Shown here piece by piece: positions 17,201 through 24,202 of a stretch of DNA of 34,611 nt. The translations under genes were made by a program, and so were the position numbers. The notes under the pieces were generated by a model that worked only from the letters and a program-made list of their open reading frames with translations, was not told the origin of the DNA and searched no databases. Source of the stretch: RGIG8748 sp045646525 (lineage in GTDB: Bacteria > Bacillota > Clostridia > UMGS1810); the NCBI GenBank assembly GCA_045646525.1, contig JAZRKX010000036.1:1-34611 (forward strand), written 5' to 3'. Every line of letters starts with the position of its first letter. The stretch's first letter is position 1.

Positions 17201-17579
17201 TCAATATCGCATTATAAGTCATTCTCGGCTTATTCACAGCAGTAAACTTTATGTCTTCCAAAGTCACTGTATCAGCAGAAAGAGTACACTGTGTAAGTTT
17301 GTCTTCAAGAGACTTTATCACTGTAAGCTTTTCACCGTTTTCTACTTCACCCTTGATTGTAACACTTTTTTTCACAGAAAAAGGTGTATATTCACCTGCA
17401 CTGAGAATAATTGTGTCACCATCTGCTGCTGCTTCTAAAGCCTCATCAACAGTTGCATATTCGCCATCTCCTGTGCCGACAACCAATGTCTCACATTCAG
17501 ATGCAAACACAACTGTTCCCATTGTGCTCAATACCATTGCTACGCAAAGGATTGAAGCTAACAATTTTTTCAATTTCAT
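14229..17579 (-). CDS. Secreted parallel beta-helix protein with dockerin-like C-terminus (1116 aa)
   Basis: A signal peptide (MKLKKLLASILCVAMVLSTM, cleavage near VFAS) precedes ATVDEALEAAADGDTIILSA, the usual opening of a pectate-lyase-like right-handed beta-helix. Many helix rungs follow to ~residue 740 (NVINCDFYC, LVVEGCTFDGF, VTFTDCVFNS), with a second DALAAVKSGDTLTLL start and a third LEAAIADAEAQ. Residues ~780-900 resemble a cohesin-like sandwich (AEIYEFVGAEFTFWN, DINFGISEGKV). Residues ~950-1030 look like a Cna-B/carboxypeptidase-regulatory fold. The C-terminus has a dockerin-like pair, TVDEYDLAAVTSYYG and DLNRDGKIDIIDVHYVLHTL. The Ca-binding residues are good in the second half and partial in the first. 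No SLH: surface retention may rely on dockerin-cohesin contact with the neighbouring SLH proteins. Confidence 0.82.
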   Translation of the reverse strand: MKLKKLLASILCVAMVLSTMGTVVFASECETLVVGTGDGEYATVDEALEAAADGDTIILSAGEYTPFSVKKSVTIKGEVENGEKLTVIKSLEDKLTQCTLSADTVTLEDIKFTAVNKPRMTYNAILTTYSGTNNLNVINCDFYCTAEDGAEKPNAIYASSGNRQVNLVVEGCTFDGFSKAVYCYSLGNDSDVQISNSVMENCSWAVHVGDTDETGICTIDKCDIDTTYVSFVTGSNAVIKNSDVSANIQVYGNVLLDSNKLNESTVYVSKNGSVTLSQNTGDYVVDNSTSYNGEDSVTVAVAMISNANGTKFYSSIADALAAVKSGDTLTLLTDVTIEAGKGGYSKAGIVQKGFDIDGNGHTLNVTGANDTWGCAIYTNGGTIKNLTIASGMRGVFTAGQTEDIILENVTIDGPIYTISADGASGVKWIIKNSTLNGWTSYTSGFEVVSFENCTFGEGAGYAYMRPYAETTYTGCDFAADYGVDARADVEMTDCSIDGTPMTAEDVAELFGGSVKASIGDKYYTTLEAAIADAEAQGLTNVEIEVFDDFLLSDIVLKNNSSITDLTITGNGDVTMDVEDKLYGLNNKNYVLNNLTVSGMTRWQGDVYFADMGLQSGNVTFNDCTLNGLYTLYQGKFVFDGCVINGETNKYSIMVYASKDVTFTDCVFNSDNKAIKVFGYGTYLENAQVNISGTKFYASATENVKAVVEMDLTQQTNPAVALTIEDSFALGFAEGSETGNVWYNLELPAGKTDENISSVVTDSIAYQCGDITVSFVNAKDENDKDIAGLYNIVLNPADGAEIYEFVGAEFTFWNTSTTSAGADTTMNYEILGIDDVTNTEKSVEKDDVGNYKYALRLVNDAERMSGKDLVIGQVKFHGQGDINFGISEGKVVTTEYGTNLGKYYTKDADDTTDDTLSVVAISGNEIKEVTRKVAVNVAYNLGIDGTYWKDAAENAANQITVTVKDGFGNVKTKDINIADNKGIATFDNVKLGRLTVTLEAPGFRRYVYNTTLEAGADENDALVLNFWNNVKRNEELNGVVVEPLAEIETGKGFMAHNFVVGDIVMDYTVDEYDLAAVTSYYGMYKLTDADKYIKYDLNRDGKIDIIDVHYVLHTLGN

Positions 17580-17660
17580 TGAAAAATGCCTTCTTTCTTA
17601 TAGATTTTTTACGATTTAATAAATTGTATAGGGACAAGGGAAGAAAAATCGCAAATTCTT

Positions 17661-17713
17661 ACACCTCATCCGACACAGCAAGCTGTGCCACCTTCTCCTC
17701 AAGGCGAAGGCTT
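17661..17713. repeat. REP-like palindromic repeat (CACCTCATCCG...GAAGGCTTT type)
   Basis: The element contains ACACCTCATCCG, a small hairpin (CACAGC-AA-GCTGTG) and a second hairpin (CCTTCTCC-TCAA-GGCGAAGG). From general knowledge, closely similar 50-60-nt elements are scattered in intergenic regions of many Clostridia; only one copy is seen here. The 17580-17882 gap holds this, the inverted repeat below and no gene. Confidence 0.65.
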
Positions 17714-17750
17714 TTTATAAAGTTGTTTTCCTCACCTCCAAAGATGCCGA

Positions 17751-17816
17751 ATGGCAGTTGTTGTGAATAAATGTTCTGCAGGGGCGGAGCTCTTTTTTTG
17801 TAAAAGCAACTGCCAT
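17751..17816. repeat. 10-bp inverted repeat ATGGCAGTTG/CAACTGCCAT with 46-bp spacer
   Basis: Perfect terminal arms (17751-17760 and 17807-17816) enclose a GGGGCGGAGC segment and a T7 run. It may be a second short interspersed element or a terminator structure between the 79-aa gene and the beta-helix gene. Confidence 0.5.
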
Positions 17817-17882
17817 TTTAGCACCGAGCAGGGAAACTATGCTCGCCGCCCTATATATAATTAGTCAGCAAAAGCTGAATAA

Positions 17883-18122
17883 CTATCTGAAAAATCTACC
17901 TATAAATGGTATGTGTCGTATATACAATCTTTTCAATTCGCTTTTCCAATACTTATATCTTTCGCCGTCGCTACGCTGCATTTCCATTTTTATATAGTCT
18001 CTCGCTTTCATAAAAGGAGCAATAACATTAAAATAGAAAGCTAAAACGATAAAAAATCCAATTATAACTACAAAAGCAAATATCAAGAATGTATCTTCCG
18101 TGTTGTCGTAGGTATATGCCAT
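17883..18122 (-). CDS. Small single-helix membrane protein (79 aa)
   Basis: It starts 1 bp after the stop codon of the 632-aa SLH gene, so it is probably translationally coupled. One transmembrane helix spans ~13-37 (FLIFAFVVIIGFFIVLAFYF), followed by a basic, amphipathic tail (ARDYIKMEMQRSDGERYKYW). The family is not recognised. It is the last gene of the tetR-SLH-small-protein operon that starts at the invertible promoter. The 1582-aa SLH gene is also followed by a small membrane protein, though the two small proteins are not obviously alike. Confidence 0.7.
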   Translation of the reverse strand: MAYTYDNTEDTFLIFAFVVIIGFFIVLAFYFNVIAPFMKARDYIKMEMQRSDGERYKYWKSELKRLYIRHIPFIGRFFR

Positions 18123-18123
18123 A

Positions 18124-20022
18124 TTAGTTCATCAAAGCCACCAATCTTGCACACATAACAGCAACCTCTGCACGAGTTGCGTTTCCAAGAGGGTTTACAT
18201 TTCCGTCGGAGCCTTGAATAATTCCCGCCTTAACCATAGAAGCCATTGGAGCTAAAGCATAATCTGAAATGCTGTCTCTATCTGCAAAAGCATCTAACGA
18301 TGTCATATCGTCTGTTTCGGTAATGTAACCTTTTGCAAGGAACGCACGATAAGCAAGAGTAATCAAATCCTGTCTTGTGATTGTGTTTTCAGGCATAAAG
18401 TTCTCGCCGCTGCCGTGTGCAATACCTGCTGCTTTTGCACTGCCGATTGCGTTATAGTAATAGCTATCTGCCGGAACATCTGCAAAGTTTTCTGTAAAGC
18501 TATCGTTTATAGATAACATTCTTGTTAAAATAAGAATGAAATCACCACGCTTGATATTGTTAGCGGGGGCATACTCTGTTTCGCTTATACCGCTGATGAT
18601 GCCTTTATTCTTTAATGTATAAATGGATTCTTTCGCCCAAGCATAATTGCCAAGGTCAGTGAATGTTTCTGTTGTGCCGGAAGGTGTTACAGGAGTAGTA
18701 GGCGTTGTTGGTGTGGTCGGGGTTGTAGGAGTAGTAGGTGCAGCACCGCCACCACCGCCGGCTCCACCAGAGCCGCCTTCGTTGGTTTTAGCATTTGCGA
18801 TTTCTGAATAATCACCTGTACCGATTTCGTTTTTAGCCGCTATCTGCACATAATAGGTTGTGTCAGCAGACAGACTTGAAATTTCTTTGCTTGTACTGCT
18901 TGCATTTGTAATATTCTCTGTCTTATTAAGGTTTGTGCTGCTTGTACCATATTTAATGGTGTAGCCTGTAATTGCTGCACCGCCATTATCGGGAGCAGTC
19001 CAGCTAACAGTTATCTTCTTGTCTCCACCTGTTACAGTAGGCTTTGTCATTTTTGAAGGTTTTGTCTTTTGTGGAGCAGTTGTTCCGAAAACATTATCGT
19101 TTTCATCTACATATCCGTCACGGTTGAAATCTGCTGCTGGATTGTATTCATCTTTTGCAATAAGATTTTCATAAGCGGTTTTGTCAGCGTCAGTAATCGC
19201 GCCGTCCTTATTTACATCACCCGGAACAAAATTACTGTTTGTTATTGTAAGCACATCACCAAAGGTTACATCTGTTACCGTGTATGTTTTATATCCAATA
19301 CCAGAAAGCTCAACAGTATATTTATTTCCTTTGATAACGGTTTTTGTTACAGTAAATTCCGCCTTTGTTGTGTTGTCTCTGTTCTCGCTGCTTAACGGCA
19401 CTTTAATAACATCACCATTTGACTGGTCTGTAATTTTAAGTGTTACCCCCGATTCATTGCTTGCAACAAAATCAGGAACTTTATCCATTTTGATTTTTAT
19501 GGTTGCGTCCAAACCCTCTTTTGCACTTTCCGCAGCCTGTGCAGTTATACTACTTGTGCCTGTCGCATAAGCAGAGCCGTTTTCTGTCAGACAGTACGAA
19601 TGTTCATTGTCAACCGAAAGAGTTACACTGCCACCTGTTGGTTTATGAAATGTAAGAATAAATACAGGAGTTTCATCATCAAATGAAACAGCGTCACTGA
19701 GCGCAAATCCTACTGTAAGTTTATTACCTAATTTTGCGTCTGCCGGAGCGTCATTTTCCATAAGATATTTTACACCAATATAGTCAAGTTCTCCCGTAAC
19801 ATCAAATGCTGTCTGCATTGCTGTTACATCATCAACATTACCTTTAATGCTGACTTGTATTTTAGCGTCGCCCGTTTTGGTTGAAGCATTACTGTTGGTT
19901 ACATCTGTCAGAATTACCTCAATGTTGTCTGCTGCCATAACAGGCAATCCGGCAAATATGCTCGTCACCATAGCCGCAGCCACAAGCAAAGAGCCCACTT
20001 TCTTCTTTAGGTTGAAATACAT
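18124..20022 (-). CDS. SLH surface protein with cohesin-like, dockerin and FN3 modules (632 aa)
   Basis: The ATG at 20022 has CGGAGGAA at good spacing. Modules in order: signal peptide 1-31 (AAAMVTSIFAGLPVMAAD); cohesin-like sandwich ~33-160 (AMQTAFDVTGELDYIGVKYL, ETPVFILTFHKPTGGSVTLS); dockerin ~266-312 (PGDVNKDGAITDADK and DFNRDGYVDENDN); fibronectin type III ~323-413 (KKITVSWTAPDNGGAAITGY, TTYYVQIAAKNEIGTGDYSE); a Gly-rich plus five-fold PTT linker ~416-447; three SLH repeats ~452-632. It should sit in the cell wall through SLH and contact other dockerin/cohesin proteins. The operon order is tetR (46 bp upstream), this gene, then the 79-aa gene. Transcription should depend on the invertible promoter at 20785-20813. 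Confidence 0.88.
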   Translation of the reverse strand: MYFNLKKKVGSLLVAAAMVTSIFAGLPVMAADNIEVILTDVTNSNASTKTGDAKIQVSIKGNVDDVTAMQTAFDVTGELDYIGVKYLMENDAPADAKLGNKLTVGFALSDAVSFDDETPVFILTFHKPTGGSVTLSVDNEHSYCLTENGSAYATGTSSITAQAAESAKEGLDATIKIKMDKVPDFVASNESGVTLKITDQSNGDVIKVPLSSENRDNTTKAEFTVTKTVIKGNKYTVELSGIGYKTYTVTDVTFGDVLTITNSNFVPGDVNKDGAITDADKTAYENLIAKDEYNPAADFNRDGYVDENDNVFGTTAPQKTKPSKMTKPTVTGGDKKITVSWTAPDNGGAAITGYTIKYGTSSTNLNKTENITNASSTSKEISSLSADTTYYVQIAAKNEIGTGDYSEIANAKTNEGGSGGAGGGGGAAPTTPTTPTTPTTPTTPVTPSGTTETFTDLGNYAWAKESIYTLKNKGIISGISETEYAPANNIKRGDFILILTRMLSINDSFTENFADVPADSYYYNAIGSAKAAGIAHGSGENFMPENTITRQDLITLAYRAFLAKGYITETDDMTSLDAFADRDSISDYALAPMASMVKAGIIQGSDGNVNPLGNATRAEVAVMCARLVALMN

Positions 20023-20068
20023 TTTTTGAGTTCCTCCGTTTTCTTAAAGTGTCTTTATGTAAATAAAA

Positions 20069-20641
20069 TTACATCTGTTTTTCTTCTATATGCAGCAGAT
20101 TTGTTATTCTGCAATATAAATTTTCAAGAAGCATTTGTGTCTTGTCACCGTCGTCCCAAATAGCATAGTCAATTACATAAGCAATAATAGAATAAATAAA
20201 TGTTTCTGCCTGTAGATGAGAGCAATTAAAAATCGTAATAAGTTTTTCAGCATACCTCTCATACCACAGTCTGAAACCCTTTGACTTATCACGCATGCGA
20301 TCACCAAACACAGGACTTGTAGTAATCTGGAGAGCCAGTCTGAGTTCGTACTTGTACTTTTCTACCTCAGCCAAAAGTGTGTCAAAATACCTGCGAATGT
20401 CACCTGTATGCTCCAGGGTAAAGCCCATAAGCGCATCGACCACCTTCGACAAGCCGTATTTACCCGCACTTATCCAGATATCGTCTTTGTTTTCAAACCA
20501 GTAATAAAGACTGCTTTGTGCCAATCTTGCCTCTCTGCACAAGTCTCCCACAGAGGCATTGGCAAGTCCTGTTTTTAAAAGATACTCCCAGGTTGCTGCA
20601 ACGATTGCATTTTTCTTATCGGACGGGTTAAGATTGTCCAT
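20069..20641 (-). CDS. TetR-family transcriptional regulator (190 aa)
   Basis: The ATG at 20641 follows AAAGGATTG. Residues ~10-55 form the TetR helix-turn-helix (KNAIVAATWEYLLKTGLANA, then SVGDLCREARLAQSSLYYWF, then ENKDDIW). The C-terminal ligand domain is variable; the inducer is unknown. A perfect palindrome (20685-20702) lies 43 bp upstream of the start, a likely autoregulatory operator placed between the invertible promoter and the gene. It is first in the operon with the 632-aa SLH gene, so it would be expressed only when the promoter faces this way. Confidence 0.88.
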   Translation of the reverse strand: MDNLNPSDKKNAIVAATWEYLLKTGLANASVGDLCREARLAQSSLYYWFENKDDIWISAGKYGLSKVVDALMGFTLEHTGDIRRYFDTLLAEVEKYKYELRLALQITTSPVFGDRMRDKSKGFRLWYERYAEKLITIFNCSHLQAETFIYSIIAYVIDYAIWDDGDKTQMLLENLYCRITNLLHIEEKQM

Positions 20642-20684
20642 TCAAATTCAATCCTTTCTAAGTTTCGTCGTCACAGTTGCCTTA

Positions 20685-20702
20685 TTGTAATGTTCATTAC
20701 AA
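20685..20702. promoter_or_regulatory. Palindromic operator, probable TetR binding site
   Basis: TTGTAATG-TT-CATTACAA is an 18-bp perfect palindrome with a 2-bp centre, about 80 bp downstream of the -10 of the invertible promoter and just upstream of tetR. Binding there would act as a roadblock to transcription in the ON orientation. Confidence 0.7.
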
Positions 20703-20784
20703 ACGATATCAAAAAAATATACCCCGCAACATAATCGAAATTATGTGGTAAAAGACATCGCAGGTACATACTAAAAGCAGAATA

Positions 20785-20813
20785 AATATAGCACTTTTAG
20801 GAGCGTTTGTCAA
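20785..20813 (-). promoter_or_regulatory. Strong sigma-A promoter inside the invertible segment, facing tetR
   Basis: TTGACA (-35, 20808-20813), a 17-nt spacer and TATATT (-10, 20785-20790) on the minus strand. It is the best promoter upstream of tetR and the SLH gene. In the present orientation it drives them; after inversion it would face the recombinase end. Confidence 0.85.
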
Positions 20814-20863
20814 TGATTTCAATTAAAAATAGTTATATCATCGAAAAACAGACACGATAAAAC

Positions 20864-20897
20864 AGACCGGTTATACAATTTTTACAATGTCCGGTCT
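20864..20897 (-). terminator. Hairpin inside the invertible segment
   Basis: AGACCGG (20864-20870) and CCGGTCT (20891-20897) form a 7-bp stem with a 20-nt loop; the minus strand continues GTTTTAT. It could stop read-through from the recombinase gene before the promoter. Confidence 0.55.
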
Positions 20898-21019
20898 TAA
20901 TACTGTGCTCTATTTTAAATAAAAATCTCACCTGCTTATATGTTTCACTTGTTTTCATTGGATTTTGTGTCTAAAACCTCGTTGCCCTGCAACATAATTT
21001 CGATTATGTGGTTTTTTCT

Positions 21020-21859
21020 TTATAGTCTTAAAAGCCCTAATTTCTGAATCTGACGGCGGTGTATATCGCCTGCTTCCATGGTATAAATACGGGTAGTATT
21101 TACACTTGTGTGTCCCAAGATATCCGCAAGACGCACAATGTCCTTCTGTATAGAGTAGTAGGTACGCGCAAAAAGGTGTCTTAGGTTATGCGGAAATACC
21201 TTTTCCCTGTCTACTCCCGCGCTTTCGCAAAGCGCCTTCATCATTTTCCATATTGTGCTTCTGTCAAGCGGTTTTCCTGTTTTTGTAACAAACACGGGAC
21301 CGCTTGTTATTTTTTGCTCTCTTGAATAATCTGTAAGCATTCTGCAAAGCTCTTTGGGCAGTATTACAACCCTCATCTTGCCCTTGCAATTTATGTTTGC
21401 TTTGCGTTTTTTCACCGCTTCGACAGTAATTGCCGACAGCTCCGATACTCTTATACCGCTTGAGCAAATGGTCTGCATAAGGTAATACAGCCTTTCATTA
21501 TTTTTGGTCTTTGCAGCCGCAAGAAGTCTATCGTATTCCGACTTGGTGAGTTCTTTATCTCTGTCTGCAAAAATCTGCTTTTGAATTCTGAGAGCCTTGA
21601 TGCGCATGTCATGCCACTCCATAAACGCAAAGAAGCTGTTTAGTGAAGATACTGCTGCATTTACGCTTGCGGGAGCATACTTTCGGCACAGATGCCCTTT
21701 GTACTCCAAGGCAAGAAGCTTAGTTGCCTCTCTTTCACACAGCCAATCCATAAAAAAGGTAATGTCACGAATGTATTTTTCTACGGTGTTATCACTTTTT
21801 TCATCTGCGATTAAATGTTCTTTAAAGCGCGAAATGACTTTCGGGGTGATTTTTCTCAT
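21020..21859 (-). CDS. Tyrosine recombinase/integrase (279 aa), probable switch invertase
   Basis: I use the ATG at 21859 (AAAGG 12 nt upstream); a TTG four codons earlier is too close to that site. The N-terminal SAM-like domain spans residues ~1-90 (KSDNTVEKYIRDITFFMDWL). The catalytic domain has Arg137 (SSGIRVSEL), Lys159 (NCKGKMRVV), His224 and Arg227 (PHNLRHLFART), His250 (LGHTSVNTTRIYT) and the Tyr259 nucleophile: the complete set. The size fits simple Xer-like recombinases rather than large phage integrases. Its 3' end abuts one palindromic site, and a decayed paralogue at 3540-3756 has the same arrangement. It probably inverts the 240-bp promoter segment next to it. Confidence 0.9.
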   Translation of the reverse strand: MRKITPKVISRFKEHLIADEKSDNTVEKYIRDITFFMDWLCEREATKLLALEYKGHLCRKYAPASVNAAVSSLNSFFAFMEWHDMRIKALRIQKQIFADRDKELTKSEYDRLLAAAKTKNNERLYYLMQTICSSGIRVSELSAITVEAVKKRKANINCKGKMRVVILPKELCRMLTDYSREQKITSGPVFVTKTGKPLDRSTIWKMMKALCESAGVDREKVFPHNLRHLFARTYYSIQKDIVRLADILGHTSVNTTRIYTMEAGDIHRRQIQKLGLLRL

Positions 21860-21885
21860 ATAAATCAACATCCTTTCCTGTGACT

Positions 21886-21915
21886 ATTTTACCACTTATA
21901 TATGACATTTATCAA
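21886..21915 (-). promoter_or_regulatory. Promoter of the recombinase gene
   Basis: TTGATA (21910-21915), an 18-nt spacer and TAAAAT (21886-21891) on the minus strand, 27 bp upstream of the start codon. It lies outside the invertible segment, so recombinase expression need not depend on orientation. Confidence 0.6.
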
Positions 21916-21917
21916 AT

Positions 21918-21963
21918 AAAAGCTCCAAACATACGCTTTCTTACTCGTATGCTTGGAGCTTTT
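21918..21963 (-). terminator. Terminator of the P-type ATPase operon
   Basis: AAAAGCTCCAA and CATACG pair with CGTATG and TTGGAGCTTTT: 17 bp with one internal mismatch and a 10-nt loop, 6 bp after the ATPase stop codon. T-runs occur on both sides. Confidence 0.88.
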
Positions 21964-21969
21964 GATTTT

Positions 21970-23835
21970 TTAATATTTAAATGCTCTTACTGAATTTGCA
22001 ACTGCCAGAACCATTACACCGACATCCGCAAAGATGCCGAGCCACATATCTGCAACACCCAGAGCCACAAGTCCGAGGCAGATAAATTTAACAGAGAGCG
22101 AAAATACAATGTTTTCCCTTACAATCCTCATACATTTTACAGAGCATCGGATAGCTCTTTGTACTGCGTATATGTCGTCGTCCATTATGACTACATCTGC
22201 CGCTTCTATTGCGGCATCCGAGCCCATGGTGCCCATTGCTATGCCCACATCGGCACGGGCGAGCACAGGTGCATCGTTGATGCCGTCGCCTGCGAAAGCG
22301 GTTTTACCCCTATTTTGTGCTATGATTTTTTCTATTGCTTCCACCTTGTCCTGCGGCAGAAGCTCATACATAACCTCGTCTATGCCGAGGGTGTCTGCCG
22401 TAATGCGCGCGGTATGTCTGTTGTCACCTGTTAGCATTACGGTTTTTATGCCTGCTCTTTTAAGAGACTTTATTGTATCTGCACTTTTCTCCTTTATTTT
22501 ATCGGATATGACGATAGTTCCTATATATCTGTTTTCACAGGCTGTATATACCACAGTTCCCGCATCGGTACATATGGGATGGCTTATACCAAGGCTTTTC
22601 ATAAGTGCACTGTTTCCTACGATGACGCTTACCCCGTCCACCTTTGCGCAAACGCCCATTCCGCGATATTCCTTTATGTCCGAAACTCTTGTTCGGTCAC
22701 ACTCTTTTCCATAGAGAGCGCATATACTGCGTCCTATGGGGTGAGAAACTGCACACTCGGTAAGTGCGGCAAGCTCTATCAGCTTTTCCTTATCAAAATC
22801 CGTGCAAATAATCTTATTAACCTTAAACACACCCTCGGTAAGAGTGCCCGTCTTGTCAAAGGCAATGCAAGATACTTTGGATAAAGCCTCGAGGTAATTT
22901 GAACCCTTTACAAGAATTCCGTCTCTGCTAAGTCCCCCTATGCCTGCAAAAAAGCTTAACGGTATGCTTATAACAAGTGCACACGGACAGCTTATTACAA
23001 GAAAAGTGAGCGCTCTGTATATCCAACTCGCCCATACATTTACTCCAAATGAAAACAACATTACAAGAGGCGGTACTATAGCAAGACATAATGCAGTAGT
23101 GCAAACCGCAGGGGTATATACCCTTGCAAAACGCGAAATAAATCTCTCCGAGCGGGATTTTCTTGATGTGGCATTTTCCACAAGTTCAAGAATTCTCGAT
23201 ACGGTTGATTCGGAGAATTTCTTTACAGTGCGTATTTTTATTACAGAATCAAGGTTTATGCATCCGCTGTATGCCATATCGCCTGCGGTGATACCTCTGG
23301 GAAGACTCTCGCCCGTAAGAGCGCTTGTATCAAGCATGGATGTTCCCTCGCACACAATTCCGTCTATGGCAATCCTCTCTCCCGGTTGAACGGTTATTAC
23401 TGTATCGGGCTCTATATCGCGGGCAGACACCCTTATAAGGATGCCGTCCTTTTCCACATTGGCATAATCGGGTCTTATATTCATAAGCTCTGCTATATTC
23501 TTACGGCTTTTGCCCACGGCACAGCTTTGGAAGAGTTCTCCTGTCTGATAGAAAAGCATTACGGCAACCGCTTCGTTATAGTCGCCGCTTCCCGAATAAA
23601 CTGCCAGAACAAACGCTCCCACAGTAGCTGCTGCCATAAGAAAGTTTTCATCCATAAGTCTTCCGTTTTTTATGCCGAAAAACGCCTTTCTCAAAATATC
23701 ATAACCTATTATAAGGTATACCGAAAGAAATGCACCAAGCTTTAGTAAAGGATGTAAGATAACCAGATTAAGTAAAACTGTAAGAACAAAGCTTACAATT
23801 ATTCTTATAAGTACTTTTTTCTGCTTTTTGCTCAT
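21970..23835 (-). CDS. Heavy-metal-translocating P-type ATPase (P1B, CPC type)
   Basis: The protein has 621 residues. It shows the actuator TGES (ALTGESLPRG), the ion-pathway CPC at Cys283-Pro-Cys285 (VISCPCALVISIP), the phosphorylated Asp327 in DKTGTLTEG, the SHP motif (AVSHPIG), and the hinge GDGINDAPVLARADVGIAMG. It has no metal-binding domain of its own before the first membrane helices, shorter than the ~700-750 residues of CadA/CopA with one or two HMA domains. The CPC motif does not by itself separate Zn/Cd/Pb from Cu; the ArsR-type regulator and overall sequence favour Zn/Cd-type (ZntA/CadA). The start overlaps the stop of the upstream HMA gene (ATGA). Confidence 0.92.
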   Translation of the reverse strand: MSKKQKKVLIRIIVSFVLTVLLNLVILHPLLKLGAFLSVYLIIGYDILRKAFFGIKNGRLMDENFLMAAATVGAFVLAVYSGSGDYNEAVAVMLFYQTGELFQSCAVGKSRKNIAELMNIRPDYANVEKDGILIRVSARDIEPDTVITVQPGERIAIDGIVCEGTSMLDTSALTGESLPRGITAGDMAYSGCINLDSVIKIRTVKKFSESTVSRILELVENATSRKSRSERFISRFARVYTPAVCTTALCLAIVPPLVMLFSFGVNVWASWIYRALTFLVISCPCALVISIPLSFFAGIGGLSRDGILVKGSNYLEALSKVSCIAFDKTGTLTEGVFKVNKIICTDFDKEKLIELAALTECAVSHPIGRSICALYGKECDRTRVSDIKEYRGMGVCAKVDGVSVIVGNSALMKSLGISHPICTDAGTVVYTACENRYIGTIVISDKIKEKSADTIKSLKRAGIKTVMLTGDNRHTARITADTLGIDEVMYELLPQDKVEAIEKIIAQNRGKTAFAGDGINDAPVLARADVGIAMGTMGSDAAIEAADVVIMDDDIYAVQRAIRCSVKCMRIVRENIVFSLSVKFICLGLVALGVADMWLGIFADVGVMVLAVANSVRAFKY

Positions 23836-24050
23836 AGCTCTATTTCAAAATCGGGCTCTATTTTGCGGCAGGTTTTGTATACCTCTTTTAAAACCTTCTT
23901 TTCGTCTGCCCCGTCCTCGAATTCCACTTCCATCTTCTGCATCATGAAGTTTATGCCAAGCTCCTTTATACCCTTAACTTTCTTTGCCGCCTCTTCGCAA
24001 AGGTTGGCACAGTTGGCACAGTCCACTTCGATTTTGTATGTTTTTGTCAT
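23832..24050 (-). CDS. Stand-alone HMA metal-binding protein (72 aa)
   Basis: The ATG at 24050 has GAGGTG upstream; an earlier alternative start is not supported. The protein reads MTKTYKIEVDCANCANLCEE, placing CxxC in the loop where HMA domains bind metal (here DCANCA instead of GMTCxxC), then ELGINFMMQKMEVEFEDGAD, the usual HMA second half. It overlaps the ATPase by 4 bp, so it is the separated N-terminal metal-binding domain or chaperone of that pump. Confidence 0.88.
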   Translation of the reverse strand: MTKTYKIEVDCANCANLCEEAAKKVKGIKELGINFMMQKMEVEFEDGADEKKVLKEVYKTCRKIEPDFEIEL

Positions 24051-24074
24051 ATAAACACCTCGTTTTGAATTTTT

Positions 24075-24115
24075 ACAATTAAACACTTGTTTAATTGTTA
24101 ATTATAAGGTACAAT
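24075..24115. promoter_or_regulatory. Operator and promoter between the metal pump and its regulator
   Basis: A perfect palindrome (24075-24098) with arms ACAATTAAACA and TGTTTAATTGT around CT lies 24 bp from the HMA start. On the plus strand it overlaps the -35 TTGTTT (24087-24092) of a promoter with 17-nt spacing and -10 TACAAT (24110-24115) for the ArsR-AraC gene. The placement suits one repressor site controlling both directions. Confidence 0.78.
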
Positions 24116-24202
24116 AAATATATGCAAAAGTCAATCTCACATACCCACTATCTGCCAAAAGGAACAAATTTATTTCCAAACGGACCAAAAAGGAGAATAT
24201 AT

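Larger units (their letters stand above)
20726..21011. other. Candidate invertible promoter segment bounded by two recombination sites
   Basis: The left site (20726-20748) has arms CAACATAAT and ATTATGTGG around a CGAA core. The right site (20989-21011) has the same arms around TTCG, the reverse complement of the left core. The 240-bp interior carries a strong promoter and a hairpin and no gene. An intact tyrosine recombinase ends 9 bp to the right; the tetR operon lies to the left. Core orientation fixes the product of tyrosine recombination, and inverted cores give inversion. The right site is followed directly by T6, making it a terminator for plus-strand transcripts. Confidence 0.72.

Noticed and set aside
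22034..22714. Open frame on the plus strand opposite the P-type ATPase
   Set aside because: Antisense shadow of a gene with all catalytic motifs; no family features of its own.
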